Shown in pieces: positions 38,054 through 46,813 of a DNA stretch of 64,000 nucleotides (position 1 is its first letter; each line of letters opens with the position of its first letter). The translations under genes were made by a program, and so were the position numbers. The stretch is from Acidobacteriota bacterium (lineage in GTDB: Bacteria; Acidobacteriota; Terriglobia; Acidiferrales; UBA7541). The stretch lies in the NCBI GenBank assembly GCA_013289585.1, contig JABCZR010000012.1, forward strand, positions 1-64,000, read 5' to 3'. The notes under the pieces are model-generated. The model worked only from the letters and a program-made list of their open reading frames with translations, ran no database searches and was not told the DNA's origin.

Positions 38054-38545
38054 ATGCGCACTGCCGCATCGAAGATTGTCACTCGTGATGTGCTGCGCGA
38101 AAGATTGGCGGAGCATCGGCGGCGCGGCCAGCGAATCGTCTTTGCCAACGGCTGCTTCGATACTTTGCACGTCGGGCACGTCCGTTATCTTGAGGGCGCT
38201 CGAAGCGAAGGTGATCTTCTCGTCGTCGGCGTGAATGCGGATTCGAGTGTGTGCGCCCTGAAGGGCCCCGGCCGGCCCATCCTCGATGAGAACGCGCGCA
38301 CCCAGCTCGTCGCCGCGCTCAAGAGCGTAGACTACGTTGTGCTCTTCGCCGAACCAAACGTGGAAGTCCTATTGGAAACTCTGCGGCCAGACGTGCACGC
38401 CAAAGGTACCGACTACACCGCGGACACGGTACCCGAGGGGGCAGTCGCAGCGCGGCTCGGTATTCGCGTTGCCATTGTCGGGGACCGGAAGGATCACTCC
38501 ACGAGGGAGCTTCTGGAATCCATCCGCAAGGCGCCGCATGAGTGA
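38054..38545 (+). CDS. D-glycero-beta-D-manno-heptose 1-phosphate adenylyltransferase (RfaE2)
   Basis: Nucleotidyltransferase corresponding to the C-terminal half of HldE, producing ADP-heptose. 163 residues with VFANGCFDTLHVGHVRYL (the HxGH nucleotidyltransferase motif), ADSSVCALKGPGRPI and HSTRELLESIRK (ending of the ISSTxxV-type region). ATG 3 bp after the kinase; 8-nt overlap with the next heptosyltransferase. Confidence 0.93.
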   Translation: MRTAASKIVTRDVLRERLAEHRRRGQRIVFANGCFDTLHVGHVRYLEGARSEGDLLVVGVNADSSVCALKGPGRPILDENARTQLVAALKSVDYVVLFAEPNVEVLLETLRPDVHAKGTDYTADTVPEGAVAARLGIRVAIVGDRKDHSTRELLESIRKAPHE

Positions 38546-39566
38546 TCCGCGACTTCTGGTCGTGCGCCTCAGCTCGCTGGGTGACATTGTGCACACGTTT
38601 CCGGCGGTTGCGGCGCTGCGCGAATCATTTCCAAACGCCGAGATGATCTGGCTCACGCATCCGAGATGGAAACTTCTTGTGGAGAGCAGCGGGCTCGCTT
38701 CGGAGGTCTGGGCCACGGAGACGCGGTCCCTGAAATCGCTCCAATCGGTCGTCAGCGGTATTCGCGATAAATATTTTGGCACCGCTATCGACTATCAGGG
38801 ATTGTGGAAGTCGGCGGCCCTTCCATTCTTCGGTAAAGTTCCACGCAGGATCGGTTTTTCATCGGAAACGATCCGCGAATATGGTGTTCCACTGCTTTAC
38901 ACGGACCCGGTCCGATGCACGCGGGCGCACATAGCAGAGCAAAATGGAGAACTATCACAGCGGGCTGGTGCGCGCTGTACAACGGCAGCGGTGAAGCTGA
39001 ACGTACCACCGTCGGACGAGTCGATATTTCTTGAGTACTTGCGTAGGGCGGGCGTAGATCGCTACCTAGCTCTCAGTCCTGGAGGAGGCTGGCGCTCGAA
39101 GTGCTGGCCGGCCGACCGATTCGGGGCCCTGTGCAAAGAAATACGTGATTCACTGAATCTGCGATGCATCGTCAATTACGGCCCAGGCGAAGAAAGTTTA
39201 GCCGCTGCCGTGCGCGACGCGAGTGGCAATGCGGATCCGCTTCTCTGGTCGGGAGAGCTTGGACAGCTCATGGCCCTCCTGCGCAACGCGATTTGCATTG
39301 TCGGTGGCGACACCGGGCCGCTGCATCTTGCGGTCGCACTCGGAACTCCGGCAGTCGGACTCTTTGGGCCTACCGACCCGGCGCGTAACGGACCGTATCG
39401 ATCTGTGAGTGCCGCCGGAAACGCCTCTCCCACTGACATCGTTTTACGAACTTCTCGCGCGGTCACCAGCTACAAACGCGGCGACCAACCTGACCCTTCC
39501 ATGCTGGAAATCGAAGTAGACTCGGTCTTCGATGCAGTGCGCCGTCAGGTCCAGGTTCACTCATGA
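38538..39566 (+). CDS. waaC: Heptosyltransferase I-like LPS glycosyltransferase
   Basis: GT9-family ADP-heptose transferase. The real N-terminus is MSDPRLLVVRLSSLGDIVHT, the WaaC pattern, so the ATG at 38538 is used rather than frames further upstream inside the previous gene. Donor-site segment VGGDTGPLHLAVALGTPAVG and FGPTDPARNGPY are visible. 342 residues. The stop overlaps the methyltransferase gene (ATGA). Assignment to heptosyltransferase I rather than another GT9 enzyme rests on the N-terminal pattern and operon. Confidence 0.88.
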   Translation: MSDPRLLVVRLSSLGDIVHTFPAVAALRESFPNAEMIWLTHPRWKLLVESSGLASEVWATETRSLKSLQSVVSGIRDKYFGTAIDYQGLWKSAALPFFGKVPRRIGFSSETIREYGVPLLYTDPVRCTRAHIAEQNGELSQRAGARCTTAAVKLNVPPSDESIFLEYLRRAGVDRYLALSPGGGWRSKCWPADRFGALCKEIRDSLNLRCIVNYGPGEESLAAAVRDASGNADPLLWSGELGQLMALLRNAICIVGGDTGPLHLAVALGTPAVGLFGPTDPARNGPYRSVSAAGNASPTDIVLRTSRAVTSYKRGDQPDPSMLEIEVDSVFDAVRRQVQVHS

Positions 39567-40120
39567 GCGCCCCGGGAGCATTCTTTGTCCGCTGGCGCGT
39601 TCGTCTCGGCTACCCCTTGGCGATTGCCGTTCTTTGGTTTGCCCGGCCCACACCGCGCACCCTTCTGTGCGGTGCACTGGTTGGGCTAATCGGCTTATGG
39701 ATTCGTGCCTACGCGGCGGGGTATCTTCACAAGCAGGAAGTCCTTACCGTGGCTGGTCCCTACGCCTACACTCGCAATCCTTTGTATCTCGGCAGCGCTG
39801 TCCTTGCTCTTGGTGTGGGCATTGCCACGCGCTCCTGGGTCTCCCTCGCAATTCTTTGCACCTATTTCGCACTCTTTTATTCCATCGTCATGCGGCGTGA
39901 AGAGAACGAGCTGCGCCCCCGTCACGGCGATTCCTTTGAAGAGTACGTTCGCGCAGTTCCCCTTTTTCTCCCGCGGTTGACGGCTGCAAAATTACCTGGG
40001 GAATCCTCGGGCGCGTTTTCCTTCGCGCAGTATAAGAAGAATCACGAGTGGCAGGCTGCCGTGGGCTTTTTATTGCTTCTCGCCACGTTGCTGGTGATCT
40101 GGTACGTCCGCACTCATTGA
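39563..40120 (+). CDS. Isoprenylcysteine carboxyl methyltransferase-family membrane methyltransferase
   Basis: 185 residues, four to five hydrophobic segments and the PEMT/ICMT signature (TVAGPYAYTRNPLYLGS, then REENELRPRHGDSFEEY). This family transfers methyl groups from SAM to lipids or other small acceptors at the membrane. As last gene of the LPS operon it may modify an LPS or lipid intermediate; that is an inference. Its 3' end overlaps the convergent comEC gene by 51 bp. Confidence 0.82.
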   Translation: MSAPGAFFVRWRVRLGYPLAIAVLWFARPTPRTLLCGALVGLIGLWIRAYAAGYLHKQEVLTVAGPYAYTRNPLYLGSAVLALGVGIATRSWVSLAILCTYFALFYSIVMRREENELRPRHGDSFEEYVRAVPLFLPRLTAAKLPGESSGAFSFAQYKKNHEWQAAVGFLLLLATLLVIWYVRTH

Positions 40121-42763
40121 AGGTGTTATCATCGCCGCATCGGGACAGGCGGTGAAGCAAGTGATCTCCAGTCGCGTTCCATCCGTCAAGACGTGTATGG
40201 CGCCATCGTGGTCCGTCCGCAAGATACGCACGCCGGCATTCTCCAGTCGATCCATCAGTTCAGAGTTCGGATGCCCATAAGGATTGAATTCCCCCGCGGA
40301 GATGATTCCCACCTGCGGCCCCACAGCGGCGAGAAATTCAGGGGAAGTTGAATTCTTGCTTCCGTGATGTCCGATCTTCAGAACATCCGCGTGAAGGACT
40401 TCGGCCGGATTTTCTGCGAGAATCTCGCGTTCGGCCTGCTTTTCTGCATCTCCGGTCAGAAGCACGGTTCGCTTCCGGTAGCGTAGCTGCAACACGAGCG
40501 AATCATCGTTTTTTGGAGCTGCTAACCGTTCTTCCGCGGCTGTCTCTGGCCACAAAAAGACGCCTTCGACACCGTCCCAGGAAAATGCCTTGCCATGCAA
40601 CTCGTGTACGATCTGAATTCCTTTCGATTTCGATATTTCCTCGAGATGGGCAAGCGCGGGCGAGGATACTTCTCGCCCGATCCAAAGTGTTGCGACGTGA
40701 AAGTTTTCGAGGATCGCGGTCAGTCCGCCAAGATGATCCTGATGCGCGTGCGTCAAAGCCACCACGTCCAGTTTTTGAAATCCCCGCGACCACAGAAAGG
40801 GTGACACCGCTTCCTCGCCTGGGTCGACGCCGTTATTGTTCCGTTCGCGGCCGGGGAATCCGCCGAACGCGCCTCCGCCATCGATTAGCAACGTCCTGCC
40901 GCCGGGTGACACAACAAAAATAGAGTCGCCCTGACCGACATCCAGCACCGAGACCTCCAGTTTGCCCCGCTCCCATTGCGAACCAAACGGATAGATGGCC
41001 ACAATCAATGCGCTGGCCATCAATGCGAACCACGAACCCAACGCAACCCTCGAGTTTTTCATGCGGAATGCGGCTGCGAGCACAAGTGCGGAAACAAAAA
41101 AGAACACGATTAGCCACGGAGATGGTCCTGGAATCCGGTAACTCCACCGCGGAATACTTGCGAACCACTGAACCACGTGAATCAGCAACACGGTGACCCA
41201 GGCCAGCGGCGCCGCGAGAATCTTTCCCAAAGCGGAAAACAGCAACCCCGTGCCTAGTGTAAGGAATCCAAGCGGGACAATCACGCCCGTTAACGGCACG
41301 GCAACGAGATTCACCATAGGGCCTGACAAACTAATGCGGTGAAAATCGCGGACCATTAAAGGCAACATGCCGATTTGCAGTACCACAGTCACGGCAAGCA
41401 GCTCCCAGGCTCGCAGCGTCAGAGACAGCCCGCCAACCAGCGAGTCTTCCGCCATTCGAACAAGACCCCGCGGCATTCGCGTGGAAATCCATTGCGCCAT
41501 CGAACGCAGATCGATACGAAACTGCGTGGCGCGCGGCTCGTGAGCAGCGTCACGGGTTACATCCCTCCAGCCCCGCAGTGCTCGCACGTACGGCTGAACC
41601 GTTTTCTCCAGCCACGGCACCGCCAATCCCGCAATCGAGCCGATGGCGACAAAGCTTAGTTGAAAGCTCGAATCGCGCAGCGCGAGCGGTTTGGCTACCA
41701 GCAACACCAGCGCGGCCACCGCAGCGGAATTCAGCAGGTCCAGACGCCGGAAGAAAAATCCGCCAAGCACGACGATTGCCGCCATCATCGCCGCGCGTAG
41801 TACGGGTGGGCGCTGTTCCACGACCGCGACGTAGGCAAACAGGAGTGTGAGCGTTAGGAATCCGGTCCATCCTTTTGGCAGTCTGAGCCTGCGCGCCACC
41901 CAGTAGAGTGCGAACGCGAGTGCACCAACGTGGAGACCGGCAACCACCAGCACGTGAAATACGCCGGTCTTCTGAAAATCCGCGGATTCGGCGCGATCGA
42001 CAAAACTGCGGTCACCAAGAAGCATTCCCTTCAAAACACCTGCGACCTGTGAACCCGCTCCAAATAAATCATCGATTTCGTCACGCAGCCGCCGCCGGGC
42101 TCGCGCCAGGAGCGTTGCCGCAGTTGGACTCGCCGCGCGGACGCGCTCGATCAAGTCCGGGGCTCTGAGCGTTGCGACCAGATCGATATTCTGCTGTGCC
42201 AGGTAAGCGCGCCGATCGAATGCGCCTTCATCCTGGAATACCTGCGGCTGCCGGGCTTCCGTCAGGACGGAGACTTCATCGCCAGCATGAAGCGCTACCG
42301 GCAGGCCACCTTCCGGAAGCGGCACAAAGCTCAAGCGCAAGCCTCCGCTTACGGAGCGCAACTCGCCTTCGAATTCAACGCTTGAAAGATCGATTTCATA
42401 TCCAGCGCCCCAGGGAAGCGGTGTGGGCTCATCGCGAAGGCGACCGTGCCACCGCAGCGCCGTGCTCAAGCCAATGCGCCGCTGCTCGATGAGAGAAGTG
42501 ATGTGGTCCGCAGCCACCGGTTGTTCCGCGATGCTAGTCCCGAGAAAACCAAGCAAAACCCAACCCAGAAGTGTAGCGGCGAGAGCGGGGAAGAGACGGT
42601 TGAACTTCACCACTAGGATTCCAACGAATACGAATAGCGCGGTCAGAGAGAAGGTAGAGAGAAGAAAAGTAGCCGATGAGGCGTGACGAACAGCCGCCGG
42701 TTGCAGGCCGAGAACGATACCGCAGGCAAACGCCGCGGCAATCGTCACGGCCGGCAGCCTCAC
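40070..42763 (-). CDS. comEC: ComEC/Rec2 DNA-uptake channel with metallo-beta-lactamase domain
   Basis: 897-residue inner-membrane protein for DNA internalisation in natural transformation. N-terminal hydrophobic helices and an OB-like DUF4131 region (about 90-220), the multi-helix competence domain (about 245-540) and a C-terminal metallo-beta-lactamase domain (LDVGQGDSIFVVSPGG, LTHAHQDHLGGL, LKIGHHGSKNSTS). Full length, so uptake competence is possible if a pilus is encoded elsewhere. The ATG overlaps the rlmD stop (ATGA). The C-terminal end overlaps the convergent methyltransferase gene by 51 bp. Confidence 0.93.
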   Translation of the reverse strand: MRLPAVTIAAAFACGIVLGLQPAAVRHASSATFLLSTFSLTALFVFVGILVVKFNRLFPALAATLLGWVLLGFLGTSIAEQPVAADHITSLIEQRRIGLSTALRWHGRLRDEPTPLPWGAGYEIDLSSVEFEGELRSVSGGLRLSFVPLPEGGLPVALHAGDEVSVLTEARQPQVFQDEGAFDRRAYLAQQNIDLVATLRAPDLIERVRAASPTAATLLARARRRLRDEIDDLFGAGSQVAGVLKGMLLGDRSFVDRAESADFQKTGVFHVLVVAGLHVGALAFALYWVARRLRLPKGWTGFLTLTLLFAYVAVVEQRPPVLRAAMMAAIVVLGGFFFRRLDLLNSAAVAALVLLVAKPLALRDSSFQLSFVAIGSIAGLAVPWLEKTVQPYVRALRGWRDVTRDAAHEPRATQFRIDLRSMAQWISTRMPRGLVRMAEDSLVGGLSLTLRAWELLAVTVVLQIGMLPLMVRDFHRISLSGPMVNLVAVPLTGVIVPLGFLTLGTGLLFSALGKILAAPLAWVTVLLIHVVQWFASIPRWSYRIPGPSPWLIVFFFVSALVLAAAFRMKNSRVALGSWFALMASALIVAIYPFGSQWERGKLEVSVLDVGQGDSIFVVSPGGRTLLIDGGGAFGGFPGRERNNNGVDPGEEAVSPFLWSRGFQKLDVVALTHAHQDHLGGLTAILENFHVATLWIGREVSSPALAHLEEISKSKGIQIVHELHGKAFSWDGVEGVFLWPETAAEERLAAPKNDDSLVLQLRYRKRTVLLTGDAEKQAEREILAENPAEVLHADVLKIGHHGSKNSTSPEFLAAVGPQVGIISAGEFNPYGHPNSELMDRLENAGVRILRTDHDGAIHVLTDGTRLEITCFTACPDAAMITPSMSADVPDHQQRGEKQ

Positions 42764-44067
42764 GGGATCCTTCTCAGCCTGACGAGCGTTTCGATATGAA
42801 ATGTTTGCGGGAACAGATCAAACAAATGCATTTCTGTGATTTCGTATCGAACGCTCAGCGCAGAGACTTCCTTCGACATGCGCGGCGAGCCTGTCAAAAC
42901 GGCGAGGTCCCGCGCAAGAGTGGAAGGATCGCACGACAGATAAACAATCTCCGCAACGCCAAGTTCCGCCAGCATCCGCGCCGCCTCCGCGCCCAAACCT
43001 GCGCGTGGCGGGTCCAAAATCACGAGGTCGGCTTTTTCTTGCGTTTTTTTCAGGAAGTCTTCCACGTGTTCGTTGTGTGTCGTGACCTCGACGCCCGCTG
43101 CCTCCGCATTGGCATAAAGGTCGCGCGTTGCTGCAAGATTTGCGTCTACGCTCACAACCTTCCTGAATGTCTTGGCCAGCGGCAATGTGAAGAATCCCAC
43201 CCCAGAATAGAGATCGAGCGCCAGCCCGCCCTTGGCATTCGCAGTCACCGTCTTCAACAAATCTTCGATCAAGAAGCGGTTCACCTGAAAGAACGACAGA
43301 TGGCTGACACGGAACTTGTATCCACCGGCCTCATGTACCAAATAGCCCGGCCCCGTCAGTTCGAAGCGGTCCTTCTTTTTGTCCAGCAGCAGCAAGGCTT
43401 CAAGTTGAGGTAGGTGAGCGCTAAAGGCTGCGGCAAGCTCCGCTGCCGGCTTCGAGAATTTTTCGAACGCCACGTTCAAGGCAATCTTTTCGTCATTCGA
43501 ATCCGCAAATGCTTCGATCTCCTGGATCCCAACGGGAAGCACCCCAGAACGCGCCATTTCCTGCAGCTGCAAAAACGTCTGCGTAAGCCGGGGTGAAAGC
43601 ACCGGGCATTCGTCAATGGGCACAATCACCGAACTCTCTGGCAAAAAGTATCCCAGCGCCCGCGGCATCCCGCTGCGCACCGCCCATTGCGCCCGGTTTC
43701 TGTAACCATACTGTTCCGCGGAGTGTTCGATGATGGCGCCGTCCCACGCGATACCCCCAAGCCGCGAGAGTGTTTCCCGCAAGATCTCTTTCTTCAGTCG
43801 AAGCTGTTCCGCCGCAGGAATATGCTGATAGTGGCACCCGCCGCACTTCTGAAAATGCGGGCAGTTCGCCCTGCCGCGTTCTTTTGCCGCTTTCGTCACT
43901 TCCAGCAGTTCGGCCCAGATCAGTTTTTTCTTTTTTGTTTTCGTCGCGGCGCGCACCTCTTCTCCCGGCAGCACATAAGGCACAAACACCGTGTTTCCGT
44001 CGGCGTGCGCCAAGCCATCTCCTCCGTATACAAGCTTCTCAATCGTTAATCTTAACTCATCAGCCAT
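42760..44067 (-). CDS. rlmD: 23S rRNA (uracil-5-)-methyltransferase, RumA/RlmD family
   Basis: SAM-dependent RNA m5U methyltransferase, 435 residues. N-terminal TRAM domain (TIEKLVYGGDGLAHADGNTV), a [4Fe-4S] Cys set (ANCPHFQKCGGCHYQHI plus DECPVLS), SAM-binding LDLYSGVGFFTLPLA, ILDPPRAGLG, and the catalytic YLSCDPSTLARD. RlmC, RlmD and TrmA-type enzymes are similar; the iron-sulfur site favours the RlmD group. Just upstream of comEC with a 4-nt overlap. Confidence 0.85.
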   Translation of the reverse strand: MADELRLTIEKLVYGGDGLAHADGNTVFVPYVLPGEEVRAATKTKKKKLIWAELLEVTKAAKERGRANCPHFQKCGGCHYQHIPAAEQLRLKKEILRETLSRLGGIAWDGAIIEHSAEQYGYRNRAQWAVRSGMPRALGYFLPESSVIVPIDECPVLSPRLTQTFLQLQEMARSGVLPVGIQEIEAFADSNDEKIALNVAFEKFSKPAAELAAAFSAHLPQLEALLLLDKKKDRFELTGPGYLVHEAGGYKFRVSHLSFFQVNRFLIEDLLKTVTANAKGGLALDLYSGVGFFTLPLAKTFRKVVSVDANLAATRDLYANAEAAGVEVTTHNEHVEDFLKKTQEKADLVILDPPRAGLGAEAARMLAELGVAEIVYLSCDPSTLARDLAVLTGSPRMSKEVSALSVRYEITEMHLFDLFPQTFHIETLVRLRRIP

Positions 44068-44131
44068 TATGGTGTTTCCCTTCTGCGACTTTTCGCGTGG
44101 AAAAGAAAGTTGCGTCTTGCTCGAATCAGCT

Positions 44132-44854
44132 TCAGGAAAAATAGTAGAGGCTCAGCCGCGGCAAACCAAATTCCTCCAGCAGCCTCTTGTGGACGTACTG
44201 TTTCTCGACCGTGGCCAGTTGCTCCGCCTTCATCTTCCGGCGGTACATGGCCAGCTGCCCATCCACTTCGCGCCGGATTTTCAACATTACTTCTTCCGTC
44301 GCGTGAGTGGTGAGCGCGGCATGCAGCTTCTCGTCCAGAATGGTCAGCCGCCGCTCCAAATCTTCCAGGTCCAGCGCGCCGGGCGAATCCAGCAGCGTGA
44401 TAGTGGACTCAAGCGATTCGGAAATTTCTCTTAACCTGTTGCTCATGTCTGCCGGCCGCGAGTCATTTGGCGCTGTCGCCCGCTTCAATGCTTCGATGTT
44501 CTTCGCGAAATACGCTTTCAATTCCTCTCTCGAGAAAATTTCCTTGGCCGCTCCCTGCGTACTTTTCGGCCCGCTGCCCGCGGCTGCCTCGAGCTGCTCT
44601 TCCGCTGCTTCCAGCACCGCGTCCGTGCAGTACGCTAGGCTCTTCAATGGTTTATTCGCTCCGCGCCGCGATCGTAGGTAGCTCTCAAACGCGTTGTCGA
44701 TCCCCTTCAACGCCGCTTCCAGGGGCACGCCCGCTTTCTGCCACGCCTCCATGATCGCCCAATCCAGCGGCGACACCAGCAGATGCGCCCCGCGCTTCTT
44801 CCAGAAATACGCTTCGATTTCCGTGAAGTAATTGAAGTAGTTCCAGCCGTCCAT
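44132..44854 (-). CDS. Conserved-looking hypothetical protein
   Basis: 240 residues, largely alpha-helical, no signal peptide. N-terminal aromatic-rich part (WNYFNYFTEIEAYFWKKRG) with LDWAIMEAWQKAGVPLEAAL; C-terminal half mostly charged helices with coiled-coil character (LEDLERRLTILDEKLHAAL, EVMLKIRREVDGQLAMYRRK). The ATG at 44854 and codon use match its neighbours. No function recognised. It lies between coaX and rlmD on the same strand. Confidence 0.7.
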   Translation of the reverse strand: MDGWNYFNYFTEIEAYFWKKRGAHLLVSPLDWAIMEAWQKAGVPLEAALKGIDNAFESYLRSRRGANKPLKSLAYCTDAVLEAAEEQLEAAAGSGPKSTQGAAKEIFSREELKAYFAKNIEALKRATAPNDSRPADMSNRLREISESLESTITLLDSPGALDLEDLERRLTILDEKLHAALTTHATEEVMLKIRREVDGQLAMYRRKMKAEQLATVEKQYVHKRLLEEFGLPRLSLYYFS

Positions 44855-44919
44855 TTCGATGGTTACCGCAGCGGGGTTCTATTATGGCCTAAGTGACGGC
44901 TTATGTTTCTCAACGCCAG

Positions 44920-45738
44920 CTATCGTTGCGCTTTCTTGGCGGCTTCCGCCGCCGCGCTTTTCCCATGCTCCGAGCCTTGATTTTTCTCCCAGATCAAGCG
45001 CAGCCCCGTCAGCGTAAGAAACTCGTCCGTGTACTGAATGTGCTTCGAACCCTTCGCCACCAGCTTTGCCTGTCCACCCGTTGCCACAACTTTGGAATCT
45101 TCGCCCAGTTCCTTTTTCATCCGTGTGAGCATTCCGTCCACCATGTCCACCGCGCCGTAGTACAGCCCAGCCTGCATGTGACTGACCGTGTTTGTGCCGA
45201 TCACTTTTCCCGGATCCTTGATTTCCACGCGAGGCAGCCGCGCCGTTCGCGCGAACAGCGCTTCCGAGGAGATCCCCAGCCCCGGCGCAATCACCCCACC
45301 AAGATATTCTCCCTTCGCCGAAATCGCATCAAACGTGATCGCCGTTCCGAAATCCACCACGATGCACGGTCCGCCGAACTTGTGATACGCCGCTACGCCG
45401 TTCACGATGCGATCCGCGCCAACTTCTGATGGGTTATCCACCAGCACGGCCATCCCGGTCTTCACGCCAAGCTCCACAAACAGCGCCTTCTTGCCGAAAT
45501 AAATCCGCGCCATCTCGCCGAGCGTCCAGTTCACGGGCGGCACTACGGAGCTGATAATCACGCCTGTAATCGCGTCGCGATCCAGCCCACCCAGGGTAAA
45601 AAGATTCCGCGTCAGAACGCCATATTCATCGACCGTCTGTTCGCGGGCCGTTGTCAGCCGCCAATTCGCGATCAGCTCTTCGCCGCGGAATACTCCCAGC
45701 ACCGTGTTGGTATTGCCCACATCAATCGTCAGAAGCAT
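44920..45738 (-). CDS. coaX: Type III pantothenate kinase
   Basis: First step of coenzyme A synthesis. 272 residues of the ASKHA fold with MLLTIDVGNTNTVLGVF (phosphate-binding), EVGADRIVNGVAAYHK and IVVDFGTAITFDAIS, all typical of CoaX. Starts directly after the birA stop with no spacing, so the two form an operon, a common pairing. Confidence 0.95.
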   Translation of the reverse strand: MLLTIDVGNTNTVLGVFRGEELIANWRLTTAREQTVDEYGVLTRNLFTLGGLDRDAITGVIISSVVPPVNWTLGEMARIYFGKKALFVELGVKTGMAVLVDNPSEVGADRIVNGVAAYHKFGGPCIVVDFGTAITFDAISAKGEYLGGVIAPGLGISSEALFARTARLPRVEIKDPGKVIGTNTVSHMQAGLYYGAVDMVDGMLTRMKKELGEDSKVVATGGQAKLVAKGSKHIQYTDEFLTLTGLRLIWEKNQGSEHGKSAAAEAAKKAQR

Positions 45739-46743
45739 CTATCGTGCCTCCGTCACGTCGCCGGCAATGACGGTCATGACTTTTCCATCGTCGCGCTGCA
45801 CTTGCAACAAACCTTCAGGCCCGAGCCCCGCCGTTGTGCCAACATAACTTTCCGTACCATTCGTCACGCGCACGCGTTTGCCCTTTGCGTAAGTCGAGAC
45901 CTCTTCGAACCGCGCCACTACGCCTTCCATGCCTTCGCGCAGAAATCGATTGTAGTCGTTCTCGAATTCGCGCAGCAACCGCACCAGCAGTTCCATGCGA
46001 GATTGGGATTTGCCCGTCTCCACTCGCAGCGAAGTCGCCGTATCTGCAAGCGCTCCCGGAAATTTCTCTTGATTCACGTTCAACCCGATTCCCACAATCA
46101 CGAAGCGGATTTGTCCGGGCTCGGCGTGCATCTCCGTCAAAATTCCGCCGGTCTTTTTGCCATTCAGAAGCAAATCGTTTGGCCATTTCAAGTCTACCGT
46201 GAGGCCCGTCACCGCCTGCACGGCCGAACGCGCCGAAAGCCCCGCCATCATCGTCAACAGCGGGGCCTGCACCGGGGCCAGCCGCGGCCGCAACAACACC
46301 GTCACATAAATTCCCACCGCGCGATCCGAATGCCACAAGCGCCCCGCACGCCCGCGCCCGGCCGTTTGCTCTTCCGACAGCACGACGGCGCCTTCCGCCT
46401 CGCCTGCATGCCCCAATTCCAGCGCCACGCGATTCGTGGAATCGGTTTTGAAAAAATGGTAAATGTGTTTCCCGAAAAGGCTTCCCTTCAACCTTTGCCG
46501 CAGCATATTCGGAGTAAGAATATCCGCTGTTTGTTCCAGAAAGTATCCGGTGGCCGGCTGGCCTTTCACCTTCACGCCCAATGCGCGCAGCCGCTGCACC
46601 CAGCGCCACACTGTCGATCGCGAAACACCAATCTCTTTCGCGATCCGCGCGCCGCTGATTACGATCATGGAATTCTCCGCCAGCAGCGTGAGCAGTCCCG
46701 CCAGCCGCCGGTCGGTTGTTCCTGGAAGAGTGTCTTGTGCCAT
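45739..46743 (-). CDS. birA: Biotin-[acetyl-CoA-carboxylase] ligase / biotin operon repressor
   Basis: 334 residues. N-terminal winged HTH (SGARIAKEIGVSRSTVWRWV) fused to the biotin ligase domain: AGRGRAGRLWHS (biotinyl-AMP loop, a variant of GRGRRGR), VDLKWPNDLLLNGKKTGGIL and a C-terminal SH3-like domain. The HTH suggests it also represses biotin genes, but no operator was found here. The ligase attaches biotin to acetyl-CoA carboxylase. Upstream of coaX. Confidence 0.93.
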   Translation of the reverse strand: MAQDTLPGTTDRRLAGLLTLLAENSMIVISGARIAKEIGVSRSTVWRWVQRLRALGVKVKGQPATGYFLEQTADILTPNMLRQRLKGSLFGKHIYHFFKTDSTNRVALELGHAGEAEGAVVLSEEQTAGRGRAGRLWHSDRAVGIYVTVLLRPRLAPVQAPLLTMMAGLSARSAVQAVTGLTVDLKWPNDLLLNGKKTGGILTEMHAEPGQIRFVIVGIGLNVNQEKFPGALADTATSLRVETGKSQSRMELLVRLLREFENDYNRFLREGMEGVVARFEEVSTYAKGKRVRVTNGTESYVGTTAGLGPEGLLQVQRDDGKVMTVIAGDVTEAR

Positions 46744-46813
46744 GAGAATGGAATGGAGCGCTCTTGCGCCGCCTTAGCTTACGTTTCCTGGTTGTCGTCC
46801 ACAAGCAGACTCG

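Noticed and set aside
33022-40120. LPS operon as a novel system
   Set aside because: All genes match the known Kdo/heptose pathway; the separate rfaE1 and rfaE2 genes are a known alternative to fused hldE.
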